64,000 nucleotides of DNA from Skeletonema tropicum (GCA_037178625.1 CM074134.1:2728001-2792000); one strand, 5' to 3'; positions 34,369-45,013 are shown, counted from the first letter of the stretch. Translations and numbers: made by a program. The notes: generated by a model not told the origin, from the sequence alone.

Positions 34369-34967
34369 ATTTGTACGTGGTGAGAAAAGGATGCGATGAC
34401 CCAATTCACAAGCAAGCTGGAAGCTGTTGCCATTGATTGGGATTGGGTACTATTTGTTCGTCATGAATCCGAAGAAATTCTATTTCTACAAGTTAAAATC
34501 AAATCACTGTACGACCTGATTTTCGTTTTGTAATCAAACTTTTTAAGTCTGTTCCATTCCATCTTATGGTTGCGTCAACTTCTTTAGGTACGCATTTTCG
34601 TTTGATCTACATCTCTTCAATGTAGTCTGGGGGATAGATACAGATAGATGAAACAAACTCGAAAAGGTAGGTCAAGCCAGGCTAATGGTTTGGTGCCCCC
34701 ACGTAGAAGTCTTACTCTGCGAAGTACGTCTCGGGTATAGAGTATCGTTCATTTCCGCGTAGGAGTAGGTCCTTTGGCCTATGGTGTAGGCGACGAGTAA
34801 ATCTGCGTTTCCGTTCCGAATACTCAGAGGACAAAATGAGATCGATTCTTGCAGCTAAATAACAACTTCAAAATAAAAGTGCAAAAGGGACAAGTTACTA
34901 CTTAATGTGTTACATCAATCAGACAAAAGCTGGTCCGATGCAGATCTGAAGTTACACAGTTCTTCAT
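34369..34967. other. intergenic, nothing recognised
   Basis: 3' flanks of the SR gene and of the MYND gene, which converge here. Confidence 0.45.
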
Positions 34968-36755
34968 CTAGGGGAGGCCACCGAGGGCCATACGCACGCG
35001 CCGATCGTCATCGGTACCGACACCAAAAAGAGAGGATATATAGAGGTGGTGTGGTGTAGTGGTATCACCGCCTCTCTCCTGGTTCGGGGTCTTGGGTTCG
35101 AGTCTCCCCCGTGCCAAATCCTGGCTGTTTGAGGTGTCGCAGCTCGGAGTGCGATCTGGGAAAAAAGACCATTACTTGGTTTGGAATTTCATATCACTGC
35201 CTCTTTGCTAATTCCGGGGTGATGGAAAAACTGTTGGTTATTTGCTTAATTACACTCGAAGGGTAGTAACTTGTGACATTGCTCTAGATAATTGTAGATA
35301 ATTTCGCCCCTGGAGGGCCAACCATGACGTACTTTAAGATTTCCGTTAATTTTTTTTTTTTTTTTTTTTTTTCAAAAAGAGAGGATATATGGCCAAAATT
35401 TCTGTCTTGAATCGCCTTGGTCGCCGCATCAATGGTGTCCTGCGAGAACATGTGATTCCTCTTGATGGGTGATTGAAGTTGAATTCTATAAACGCCAAAG
35501 CCCATATTGTCAGGAGGGCGTGCCAGCACAAACAGGTGATCGTCGGTTAAGCGATTGTACAGATCCTTCATGCTCTTTACAAACATTGGAATATTGGCGT
35601 TGTAACAGTTTCTGTCAACGTTCTTGTAAAACCAGTCGGGTTCATTGTCATTGGGACGAGATCCCTCAAAGTATTCTTTAGAAACGGCTACTTTGAATTG
35701 TGGTGGAATTTGCAATGCTGGAGCACCTCTGCCATTCTTGCTTGAATCATAAAAGTCAAGCTCGAGAAGTAGATCACCTTTACTCTTACCAGTTTCAATT
35801 GAAACTCTGACGATCTCTTTCAAGATACTAAAGTAGTTGTTTTCGACAAAGCCATACACGGTTTGCTCGTTGAATCGCATTACTTTTGTTTCTTTTTTGA
35901 AACGGCTTTGCAGAAGGGCTTGTGATCCTTCCAGTCAGCAACTTGACACTCCTTGGAACAGTAAAAGGCAGATTTACACCTTGAGCACTATAGTAGGCTC
36001 CTCTGGAAATCTGAGGAGTGCTCAATCTTATTGCATTTTCTGCAGTGCTTGTTTCCATCGCGCATCTCCTTTGGCAAGTCTGCTCTTTTCTCAACCCAGC
36101 TTGTGTATGACGCGATCAGACGTAGTTTGCCCACTACAGGGTGACGACTAAGTGATGGCTTGCTTAAGATTTCTTTGCAGGCCTTCCCACACGGTTGATC
36201 CTCAGTGAATTTCTTTTCAATGAGAGAAGTGCACTCGCGTAAATCGTCATAGGTTTTCAATACTCCACGCTCGCTCGTCCTTGAAACGACTGAAAGACGA
36301 ATAAACTGTTCCAACATTCCACAAGACTCCAACTTGGCAAATACCTTGGCCGTACTTGGCAATCCCTCTTTGTGAACTTGTGTGGAGATGACGACGTTAG
36401 CCACAACCATCGTAATCGTCTCAGCCGCATCCTGTTCCATGGTTGTTGAAGGGGGGGTCGATGCGAACTTGGCCAGGGTGCCAAAGAGATTCGTCTCCAG
36501 CGCCAACTTGGCTGGGGTTTTGTGCATGACGAGCCCAATCAACCCACCTATCAGCAGCTGTTCGTGATAATGCCTCAGGGTGCCTGTCCTCGCCCAGTTA
36601 GAGCTGGACTCCGTCATGCGGCCAATCTCCACAATCACATGCTCCAGATACATCTGAATTTCGCTAACGGGAATTTCATCGAACACTTCATAGTCCGCAT
36701 TCTCCGCGAGCTCAGAGGCCATAGTATACAAAAGAGAAGGAGATGAGCAAGTCAT
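34968..36755 (-). pseudogene. MYND zinc-finger gene interrupted by a SINE
   Basis: The N-terminal part (36755, or the second Met at 36722: MASELAENADYEVFDEIPVS) is alpha-helical and unassigned. At about 36035-35905 a MYND finger is readable: HCRKCNKIEHSSDFQR, then CSRCKSAFYCSKECQVADW, HKPFC. MYND fingers bind proline-rich partners. Three lesions: a 12-nt insert with an in-frame TAG (stop at 35988) inside the finger; a 1-bp loss in the T-run at 35893-35898 that separates the finger from the downstream frame (35880: RFNEQTVYGFVENNYFSILK); and a SINE at 35042-35372 within codons for HISSLF. Without the SINE the frame would run on as GVGTDDDRRVRMALGGLP and stop at 34968; with it, the open frame goes through the T-run as Lys codons and ends at 35284. 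If the first two lesions are artefacts, only the C-terminus is altered. Confidence 0.75.
35024..35390 (+). mobile_element. tRNA-derived SINE with 18-bp target duplication and oligo(T) end
   Basis: Perfect 18-bp direct repeats CAAAAAGAGAGGATATAT at 35024-35041 and 35373-35390 flank 331 bp. The head (35042-35115) is tRNA-like: box A TGGTGTAGTGG (35052-35062) and box B GGTTCGAGTCT (35095-35105), 32 nt apart, as in an internal RNA polymerase III promoter. The head does not fold into a good tRNA: acceptor and anticodon stems mismatch, so it is not a functional tRNA gene. The 3' end is 23 T (35350-35372). Perfect duplication and an intact T-run suggest a recent insertion. Confidence 0.85.
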
Positions 36756-36800
36756 ATGAGTCTACAGCGAGTGCAATAGTGACTATCGAGGCAGAGCATC

Positions 36801-38253
36801 ATGTCAGAAAATTTATCACCGCCTGGAGATTCAGCTACAAAGGCCGCCATCAGCCTAAGCACGTTGACATTATCATCTTCTCCGGCAAACGAAGAAACAA
36901 TGAAAATTGTTGATCTGCCCGAATGGGCAATGAGAGAAATTATCGACTACATACCCAAAACATCACGTGCCTTACTTGCGTTAGCGCTAACAACTGATTC
37001 AGCGTCCTGGAGGGACATTCACTGGAACAAATCGGCACCGAAATCGATTTTAGAGTGGTTCCAAGGACCTACGAGTATTAACAAGGTGAAGAGGCCATCT
37101 GCCATTACAAAAGCTATTCTTTCGCCCAAGAATGAGGATGAAGAAGAGTTGTGGGAGGAAATCAATTTTGAAGATAACGAATTGACTCTATGTACAGTTT
37201 TGTCAGATGACGACATTGCTGGAATGCTGGCATGCATCAATTCAGTCCAGAGACTGAAGAGGATGTATCTCACCCGCTGCTACAATATCACAGGTCGAGC
37301 ACTAGAGCCATTGCGTGGATCTACTGTTCTTGAGCGGATAGATTTGAGCTTACGTCCAAAGCGTGGATATAATTTTGGATGGGGGTGGGGAAAGCTGTTA
37401 CACATACACGTTCTTCCTATTCTTCACAGTATTATTGACAGAGAACATCACTCATTGAAGCACATACAATTTCCTCGCTTTGACTTTGTAGAGTTGGCAG
37501 AAAAATGTGGGTATTTTCAGCAATTCTTGCTGAAATATGATGCAACAGGGTATCATCAAAATGCTGTCTGTCGAAAATGTAGCGTAGACTGCAACAGATC
37601 ATTATCTATCTTCCGGGACGACAATAAGGATTACATCGGAGTACAAAAATTCACTTGCTATGATTGTTTGAATCACTACTGCTACAATTGTAAGGATGAT
37701 GAGGGTCACTTTTACTTGACATTTTGCAAGTTGTGCGAAAAGTGGCGCTGCAAAGATTGTCAGGTGATGAAACCGTGCCGTCCTTGCATTGATTTCCTTG
37801 GGGACGGGGAAGGGACTGTTGACAGTGTCGATGACTATATTTTACGAAACGATGTAAGCTTCATCTGCAAAGAATGCATCGATGAGGATCATGAATGCGG
37901 AAAATGTGGTGATGTCTTCTGTCCACGCTGTCTATCTAATAGTACAGCGTTTGATGGAGGAGGAGATTACCATCATATAGTTTCGTGCGGTGTATGTAAT
38001 GAACGCGGTTGCATTGTCTGCATGGACCTGTTGTATTGTGAGTAACATCTCTTGTGAACACAGTCAATGCGAGCAATGTCGTGACCTCGAAAGCGATACG
38101 GAGAAGGATGTTTCTTATTGCCATATGTGCGACAGTATATTCTGTTTCAAGCACAGGCTAGAGGATTGCAAGAGAGACTGGGGAGATAGCTGCGGTGAAT
38201 GCTTGAGGATGCTTGCACCCACGCTAGCTCGTGCTTATGAAGAAAATAATTGA
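36801..38253 (+). CDS. F-box-like protein with Cys-rich zinc-binding C-terminus (one frameshift)
   Basis: Start 36801 (MSENLSPPGDSATKAAISLS). Residues about 38-75 (VDLPEWAMREIIDYIPKTSR) look like a weak F-box. A leucine-rich stretch follows (LACINSVQRLKRMYLTRCYN, LEPLRGSTVLERIDLSL). From residue about 255 there are many CxxC pairs: VCRKCSVDC, FTCYDCLNHYCYNC, FCKLCEKWRCKDC, CRPC, FICKEC, CGKCGDVFCPRC, CGVCNERGCIVC, suggesting several zinc sites (a B-box- or RING-like array, not assigned). The frame stops at 38045; one base away CEHSQCEQCRDLE and VSYCHMCDSIFCFKHRLEDC continue the pattern to 38253, so a +1 shift near 38040 probably splits one gene of about 480 aa. The last part is duplicated at 38382-38520. 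Confidence 0.6.
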
Positions 38254-39228
38254 CTCTTTTGCAAAATAGCCTTAAGTTCCGCGTGGAACGTGCTCGTGCG
38301 AAAGTTGATTTCCGCATCAACAAATCGAAATCACAACTAACGACCATGACGGCCACATCGCTTTAAGTAGGCACAGGCTATAGAATTGTTGCTTCCTGTG
38401 ATTGGAGAATTGCAAGGAACGATTGGACAATTGCAAGAAAGGCTGGGGGAATAGTTGCGGTGAATGCTTGAGGATGATCTCACCCAATCTAGCTGGTGGA
38501 TCTGAAGAGGGCATTCTTCTTGAAGCAATGGGCAAGTTCAGATTAGCTTGCCCGAGCGCGAGAGATAGTTCCTGAATACTATATACCATGCTCTCTAGCT
38601 AAACTAATCCTAAAGTACTGATACGAAGCCGTTTAGGGGTTTTAATGGGGGTTAATGATATGGGTTTCTCAATAAAATGGAGAAGTCCTTATGACTCTAG
38701 GCTAGGATGTCGTAGCTTCTCAGAGACACGCTCGGCGAACTTATGTCACTGTGAATCTTAATAACTCCAATTGAAAAGGGTTATGCATCTTCTCCTAGAC
38801 TCGTACGGTGATGTTTGACAAGACGAATTTCTAAGTGCCGCATCACTTGCGAAACTGCGATACAGTCTGATGTAAATCGTGGAACATCATGCATCGGAAT
38901 TTACAGCATGTTGAAGTAATTCTACAGCATGTTGAAGTAATTCTACAGCATGTTGAAGTATGACAAAGTCATGTCCCGTGATAGATCGGGAACTTGTTGC
39001 TTGTAGATGATGTGGATGCAGTCATTAAACCATAGTGAGTCACTAAGGCCAGTCCTGTTGAAGTTCTTTACGAACAAACCGTGCCAAACTCTAGAAGAAG
39101 GTGGAGTGACCTTCTCTGCAAAATTATTGTACGCACTTTGAAGAGAGGAGCAAGTCTTTATTCTGCCTTTGGAGGAGAGGCCATCATAACCCATCAATCG
39201 GCGCACACATCTATTAAATTTTATCATC
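38254..39228. other. partial duplicate of preceding gene end, tandem repeat, otherwise empty
   Basis: About 38382-38520 repeats the end of the preceding gene (AATTGCAAG..., then TGCGGTGAATGCTTGAGGAT) with many changes. Bases 38899-38960 hold three copies of the 21-bp unit TTCTACAGCATGTTGAAGTA(A). Nothing else recognised. Confidence 0.6.
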
Positions 39229-41004
39229 ATGAGCACCTGCCTTCTGGATTTCGATTCCTCTCCAGAAAGTGAGGGTAGCAAACATCATCAACTGCCCATC
39301 AACCCTTCGAACTCGTACGATGCAGACCCACCCAAAGAACCGAACGAAACCACTACCAATGAAGTTCGTGCGCGTAGGCCCAATTGGGCCAGATCTCGCA
39401 GCACTACCCTCAACAATAGCATTACAGCACTAAATAATAATCATAATCGGCGGCGCCCTGAGCAACTTATTACGAAGTGTATCCATGCGATCATCGTATA
39501 CATTTGGTCGACGAGCCACTGCACCTCCGGAACACTTCAACTTGTTCGGCGGGGAGGGCAGTCATCCTATTAGTAGTGCTGTGCTCGAGGGGCGGAATAC
39601 TGAGAGTAATAATGGGAGGGATAAGAATAAGACGAAGGAGAAGGGGGGATTTATTCGAAGGTGGAGTATAGATAGTAATGACGATCCTCGGGTAGCTGGT
39701 AAGAGAGAGAAGTTGTTTTTTGTGCATTAAATGCTTTTTATATGTTCATGTAGGTGTGAGGGTCGTTTCAAATGCTTATTCAAGCTGATCTAACACTTGC
39801 TGCATCATTATCTTATATGCTCGCTCGCTCTCCAGCATCAGAACTATCCCACTACCAAGAAGTATTCCAACACATGAAACTTCAAAACCCCACCGCCTCA
39901 CTAGGAGCATTGCAACAGAAGACAATGAAGCGCATGTCCGAACTAAAGGTCGAAAAGGAGGAGATGGAACGGATGAATCTTCAGCGGTTGAGGGAGTCGG
40001 AGTGTAGTGCTAGACATGGGAGTAGTATTGGGAGTAATCAAGGTGGGAATGGCAGGATGACCTTGTTGGGGTCATTGTTTCATCATCGACCTCGAGCGGG
40101 GAGTGATTTGAGTGATCGGAATAGTAGTGGGGTTTTGAGTTGTGATCAGAGTGATCATGACAACAACAAACACCACAAGCAGCAAGGTATCACGCCCAAA
40201 GCACCTTCCTAGACGACTCCTTCCGATCCAACGCCTCCATCGATTCCTCTCACAGTCACAGGGGTGTTCTAAGTCGTGCAACGATACTCATTTCGCAAAG
40301 TCTCAGTAGTAATCAACAACCAAGAGTCTACCTCCACTGGCGAGTATCCAAGTCCAAGTCTACGAAGGTCATCGATTGAAAGCGCCCCATCGTTAGAAGC
40401 GGATGGATCCACTGAAAGTGGAGGAGGTGTACCGATGATACTGAAAACGTCAATGATACTCATGGGAGAAGATCAAAAAGGTAATTTGGCTCCGCGTAAA
40501 AGTGTTGGGGATTTGACTGCCATAATAGCAGAGTATGATGACGACGAATCCGATGACGACAACGATTTCATATTTGAGATTGATCGATCGAATTCGAGTG
40601 GATTGTATATCAGTGGAGATGATGAGTCACAAGCGAGTGGATTGTATACAAGTGAGGGTGAGGGAAACGCTGTCGTTGTTCATAAGGGAATGGAAAGTGA
40701 TTTGTCCGATCGAGGAGAGGAAGATGAGTATGTAGAGTTAGAGGTGCTGGAGATGCGAATGCAACAGTTGGATACGTCGCATCGATCACACCCACGTTGC
40801 GGTGGTGAGATGAGTACTAATACCTTTCACTCGTTCGTGTCAGAGATTAGCAATTTAACCATGATGACAGAGGGTAGTTCGCATACGGACGGTAGTGGAT
40901 CGTTGATTGTTGGGTTTGGGAAGCAGCGTGTTGAGAAGGAGGATGTGTCGCGAGGATTTGCTGCTGATTTTTCTGCGTGGGATGAGCGGTCACAACAATT
41001 TTGA
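39229..41004 (+). CDS. unknown serine-rich, low-complexity protein (split frames)
   Basis: Consecutive open segments on one strand suggest one multi-exon gene: 39229-39480 (DADPPKEPNETTTNEVRARR), then another frame to about 39700 (FGRRATAPPEHFNLFGGEGS), an intron with donor about GTAAGAG at 39703 and acceptor before 39770, then 39772-40212 (SLSYMLARSPASELSHYQEV, a charged helix MKRMSELKVEKEEMERMNLQ) and 40276-41004 (acidic DDDESDDDNDFIFEIDRSNS, ELEVLEMRMQQL). Ser/Gly/Asp/Glu-rich throughout, probably largely disordered with one coiled coil. I do not recognise a family. Frame changes near 39480 and 40210 may be introns or sequence errors. Confidence 0.5.
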
Positions 41005-41528
41005 AGCAAGTGATACTACATAATTCATTTAGTGCATTTTTGTTCATCTTAACTGAGCGCTTTGTCTGTAGATTTGCAACACAATACGAGGGTCCCAAGT
41101 CCCAATTGCTAGATACGGCAATCACCTTCTTCTTGCCAAATAGCTTCAGCCGATCCTGTCTTGCTCGGTTGACGATGCTGGCAAAAGCAAAAAAGAAGCT
41201 TGGAGGCTGCTTGGGCCAGTGACGGCTACTCCTATTGTTATTGCTGACATTAACGATCTTGGCACTCACCAGAAAAGATTTTGCTCTTTTCTATCTCGTA
41301 TCATGCTCGTGAGTGTAGCTTCGTGCACGAACATCTAGTTGATGAAATGGCTATCTTCGAGTCCTGTTCAGCCTCTCAATGTAGGAGTAGGAAATCAGAT
41401 ATTCACTCTGCATAGCTTCAATACGGATCAGAATCAGACGAGAATATCATGAGAAGATTTCATATCAACACAAATAAATGTTCAATACTGATATACGATT
41501 ATACGTCCTCCATCGCTATAGATTAAAT
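41005..41528. other. intergenic with an F-box 5' fragment
   Basis: About 41160-41275 (plus) aligns with 47080-47190: the start of an F-box relic (MLAKAKKKLGG, then a stop where the relative reads on; later ...GATCTTGGCAC). The rest is empty. Confidence 0.5.
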
Positions 41529-42845
41529 TCAATACACAAATACCTCTCCGTCTACGTACTCCACATTAGCGAAGCATTCTGCGCAACGACGATGGTACTC
41601 GTCTTCTGTAGGTGGCTGTTGAAATCCTTTAAACATATCAACCTCATTTTCAATCTCTTGCAATTCTTTCATATACTTTTCGTAGTCACTGCTCTCTCTA
41701 TCCCTATCCGGTTCAGGGTCGAGCCAAATGACTTCGCATGGCATATGTTCCATAGCCATATGATCTATAGCATACCAGTGATAGCCGACGCGTGATCCGG
41801 CTTGAACAAATTCAATGAATATTGGGCCTGTATTATCATCGTCTATCCCTTCGTACCAGTCTGGAGAAAATTGCGAGAGCATCCCGAACCAACCTTTCAG
41901 TAGAACTGGGCGTTGTTTCCTGATGGGATATAGTGCACTGATGAGATTGGGGGCATCCGCAACGCGCCGAAATTCGAAGCCCTTTCCACCACAGATTCGC
42001 TCTGGGAGGATGAGTTCTTCCAGTACTAGAAAATCACGATCGCCAATATCCCGAATGTGTCCCCTCAGCACATTAGAGCCCCACAGATCCAGCTTTTTCA
42101 GCCGTGGAAAGTCGGCCATATCCATGAAATTTCCCTGAATAGTCATGCACCATTCGAATAATACCAGTTCCAGAGAGTCTTTGACAACTCTCAAACTACG
42201 AAGATTGCCACTCATTTGAGGGATATTGTGACACTGCAGTTCTCTGAGCTGTGGCAACCCCTCTAGCATATCAAGATCAAACTTCAAATAGTTGCAACCC
42301 GCGATGAGCAACTTTTGAAGCAGTGGAAAGCGAAAGAGGACGTGATGTCTTCCGTTCATGGGCGCCCTATTAATCTCCAACACACGTAATTTGCGAAAGT
42401 TGTGTATGATATTTAAATCGAGTGAGGTAAAGTTGACAGTTTTCGCAGCCAAAGTTCCATTTTGATTTTCCCCATCACTGTATTTGTGGTTGCGGCACCA
42501 TCCGAGACCACAGAGCGTAATCTGCTGTAAGTTTGGCAACGCAGTTGACATCGCCGCCAAGGCATTGTATTTCCTCACACTATCAACCACAAACTTAGTC
42601 ATCGGAACAATCGTTTGCTTTGCAGCATCTCTCATCTTCTTGTTTAGACGTGCAATTAAAATCTCAAAGGGGCAGAGAAATCCGAAGATTATCGCAAGCT
42701 CGTCCGTGCTGAGGTCATCAAAAGTGGCGTTGAGCCGACCAGCCATCCGCCGCGAGCGTCGAGGTGGTGGTGGTGGGTTACGCATCACTGACGACTCATC
42801 TATTGGCCGTGGTTTCTTTGATGGAGGAGGAGGCATTTTGTTCAA
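41529..42845 (-). CDS. F-box/LRR protein, intact family member
   Basis: 438 aa, single exon, start MNKMPPPPSKKPRPIDESSV. Basic/proline-rich N-terminus (PPPPPRRSRRMAGRLN), F-box (DDLSTDELAIIFGFLCPFEI, ARLNKKMRDAAKQT), family block FVVDSVRKYNALAAMSTALP, LRR-like segments (IIHNFRKLRVLEINRAP, FPLLQKLLIAGC, LEGLPQLRELQC, MADFPRLKKLDLWGS, LVLEELILPERICGG), and the C-terminal signature EFVQAGSRVGYHW, CEVIWLDPEPD, DYEKYMKELQEIENEV and FQQPPTEDEYH. By the F-box it could recruit Skp1 and a cullin; the target is unknown. Very similar to 45399-46643, its same-strand neighbour about 2.5 kb away. Confidence 0.75.
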   Translation of the reverse strand: MNKMPPPPSKKPRPIDESSVMRNPPPPPRRSRRMAGRLNATFDDLSTDELAIIFGFLCPFEILIARLNKKMRDAAKQTIVPMTKFVVDSVRKYNALAAMSTALPNLQQITLCGLGWCRNHKYSDGENQNGTLAAKTVNFTSLDLNIIHNFRKLRVLEINRAPMNGRHHVLFRFPLLQKLLIAGCNYLKFDLDMLEGLPQLRELQCHNIPQMSGNLRSLRVVKDSLELVLFEWCMTIQGNFMDMADFPRLKKLDLWGSNVLRGHIRDIGDRDFLVLEELILPERICGGKGFEFRRVADAPNLISALYPIRKQRPVLLKGWFGMLSQFSPDWYEGIDDDNTGPIFIEFVQAGSRVGYHWYAIDHMAMEHMPCEVIWLDPEPDRDRESSDYEKYMKELQEIENEVDMFKGFQQPPTEDEYHRRCAECFANVEYVDGEVFVY

Positions 42846-43238
42846 CCTAACCTCTGCGACGCTGTTTGGTTCTACCCTCGGCGTATAAAGACTCCAATTG
42901 TTGGTTCAATGATGTCTAGAGGTAGCGATAATGCAACATTCATTTACCTAATTTCCTAAGTGATATTATATGATAAGTTAGTATAAGTGTGTTGACGGCA
43001 TGTGCACAATGTGTTGCAAGTTGCAAGAGACCAAAAACAAAAAACAACCTAAAGTGCTGAATTGTACTTTCTACGTGGGAATAGTACATTGTAAATTCCT
43101 CGGAACCTTCTCCTCATCCCCGCGCCGCACCCAAGTAGCAAGCCTCCTTCAGCCTACTTATGTACGCCCAGCAAAAAGGCATACTCCTACCTACTTCTGG
43201 AGGCGGCCAGGCGAGGACGCGAGACAGAAAACACGTCA
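42846..43238. other. intergenic, nothing recognised
   Basis: 5' flank of the F-box gene; AGGAGTA-type short repeats near 43240-43285. Confidence 0.4.
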
Positions 43239-43673
43239 TCAACGAAAGTAGGAGTATCTACTCTTAAGATAAGTAGGAGTACCTAAGTATGGTATGGTAC
43301 TTTGTGGCGAATTGGCGAAATCTGAGAAATCTTGTGTCGGCGGCAGACAAGCTTCGTGTCCAATCATTTTTCTACTCTTACTAACAAAAAGAAGCCTCCT
43401 TGTAAAAAAGAAATACAATAGCTCAATGATCGAGAAGAGAAGGACTCCCCTGACCAGAAATACGCACAATAAATTATTTATCATATTATTTCCATTTCTA
43501 CTCATTACTGACCTTCGACGAAGGCGGAATCTTGCCATCATTTCTTGGCATTGCGGTTTGAACGAGTTGATATCGTCGAGTTTTGCGCCTTCCTTTACGT
43601 TGTCATCTCGACCCATCGTCGCAAGCTCGTCCCTCTTGAGCAAATCATTCATTTCATATGGCGGCATGGCCAA
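43239..43673 (-). CDS. hypothetical 144-aa protein with one possible membrane helix
   Basis: Open frame starting MAMPPYEMNDLLKRDELATM; a hydrophobic stretch NLLCVFLVRGVLLFSIIELL lies around residues 66-85. No family recognised. A similar-length frame exists on the other strand, so coding is uncertain. The transposon at 43701 inserted only about 30 bp upstream of its ATG. Confidence 0.3.
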   Translation of the reverse strand: MAMPPYEMNDLLKRDELATMGRDDNVKEGAKLDDINSFKPQCQEMMARFRLRRRSVMSRNGNNMINNLLCVFLVRGVLLFSIIELLYFFFTRRLLFVSKSRKMIGHEACLPPTQDFSDFANSPQSTIPYLGTPTYLKSRYSYFR

Positions 43674-43689
43674 TGGCTCTAAGTTGAGT

Positions 43690-43901
43690 TGGTAGAATCA
43701 CGGACAGGATGGGTGTCGCAACCCGGCTCCCGCCAAAATATGATAGGGCCGGACAGAATTGTTGACACCCGTCGGCAGCCCCGTAGGTGCCGCCAGGCCC
43801 GCCCCTTGACACCCGTCTGCGTCTAGATATATAGAATGTACTAATAAATCGAATAATTCGCAATTGATCGACGAACACCCATCCTGTCCGTGGTAGAATC
43901 A
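43690..43901. mobile_element. MITE with 16-bp terminal repeats and 9-11-bp target duplication
   Basis: Element 43701-43890 (190 bp) begins CGGACAGGATGGGTGT and ends with the exact reverse complement. It is flanked by TGGTAGAATCA (43690-43700 and 43891-43901), an 11-bp perfect duplication of which 9 would suffice for a Mutator-like element. Interior is GC-rich at the left half and AT-rich at the right. No coding capacity. Confidence 0.85.
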
Positions 43902-44306
43902 ATCTCTCTTGTTCGAATCGCCTAACCCCCCCCTGTGAATTACGCCGATGGCGCCGAAAGACCGGCGCGCGCGGGGAGGGACCCGCGAGCGCCTGAAAAA
44001 GAAAATCTGGGAACTAGCGAACGGACCTGTCGATTCATGTTGTCCGCGAACGGCTTATTAATAAATCGCAAATGAATTTTAAATTTATCTAGCGTGTTAC
44101 GTTTTTGTTACATTTCGTTAACCGGAATGGTCGGATCGTTACAAATGTTACAGTCGTTTCGCGTCACACAGTCATACTACAATCAATTCGATTGATCGAA
44201 TAAGGCAATGGTGCCTGGTTAAGCAATGAAACGGCTAGCAATGCGAAAGAAAAGAAATAGCTTTTAATAGCAACATAGAGTATTGTATATAGTGGACGAA
44301 TCTGCC

Positions 44307-44346
44307 GCCGACCCCATCGCCTGCCTTTCGCAGGCATGGGGTCGGC
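44307..44346. repeat. strong GC-rich hairpin
   Basis: Stem of 17 bp with one bulged C (44318) and loop CTTTC: GCCGACCCCAT and GCCTGC pair with GCAGGC and ATGGGGTCGGC. It lies about 48 bp past the stop of the minus-strand frame at 44394, so it might mark a transcript 3' end, or be the tip of an old palindrome. Confidence 0.7.
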
Positions 44347-44393
44347 GCTCGAAAATCGATGATGCCCGACTTCCTGCGGTTACCGCCTCTCTT

Positions 44394-44936
44394 TCAGCTG
44401 GCGTGCAGGCGCCTACACTGCTTATCTCTTCTCTCTTCTAGCACATTTAGGGCTCTCTCGTTCATATTCGACTTCAATGCCTCGGTGGGCAATCTCCGCT
44501 CGAAGGAGACTGGGAGGAGCTTCATTCTTCGAACTGCGGCGAGCCATCTAAACTCAATTGCGCCACCAATAGAGGTGATGTGTTGTTTTGCACTTCGCTG
44601 ATTCTTGCTAATATTACGTGGCTTCGCTAGAGCAGCCTCCATCTCCTTCTTCTTCTTTTCAACAACTTCGGCTCTATTCATCTTGTTGCCCGTTCTGTAG
44701 TGCTTGAAAACATCAGCGTAAACTCCATCAGGGAGATCCTTCCTTAATTGTTGTGCAGCTAGGATTTTGTTGCGAAGATGTGGCAAGAGGCCTGCTTGGC
44801 GTTCCGCTCCTTTCACTCGCTTCACTTTCTTCTTCCCCGTATAATAGTTGCTCTTTCCTTTTGCTTCTCGTCGACAGACGCACGGTTGTATGGATGGATG
44901 AGCATAGAAAATATTATCAGGCGTGCAGTTCGACAA
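44394..44936 (-). CDS. hypothetical basic protein, 180 aa
   Basis: Lys/Arg-rich and helical (EVVEKKKKEMEAALAKP, LPDGVYADVFKHYRTGNKMN). A second same-strand frame at 45014-45178 (ATEILKDPLIQKHKDLLFKS, DFFDEDTWDGENYEAILDLI) looks like coding sequence and may be an upstream exon or relic of the same gene. No family recognised; transposon origin is possible. Confidence 0.4.
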   Translation of the reverse strand: MSNCTPDNIFYAHPSIQPCVCRREAKGKSNYYTGKKKVKRVKGAERQAGLLPHLRNKILAAQQLRKDLPDGVYADVFKHYRTGNKMNRAEVVEKKKKEMEAALAKPRNISKNQRSAKQHITSIGGAIEFRWLAAVRRMKLLPVSFERRLPTEALKSNMNERALNVLEERRDKQCRRLHAS

Positions 44937-45013
44937 GCTCCTTTGACGTTAGACCATAAAATTGATTATCTGCACAAAGCATTCGATCCTCTGTTGATTG
45001 GATTCATGAGGAA

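Noticed and set aside
35042..35115. Functional tRNA gene
   Set aside because: Boxes A and B are present, but acceptor and anticodon stems do not pair and the sequence is the head of a SINE with target duplications.
38030..38066. 26-nt intron (GTGAGT...ACACAG) in the Cys-rich gene
   Set aside because: Splice motifs look good, but removal gives the wrong frame and 26 nt is very short; a single-base shift fits better.
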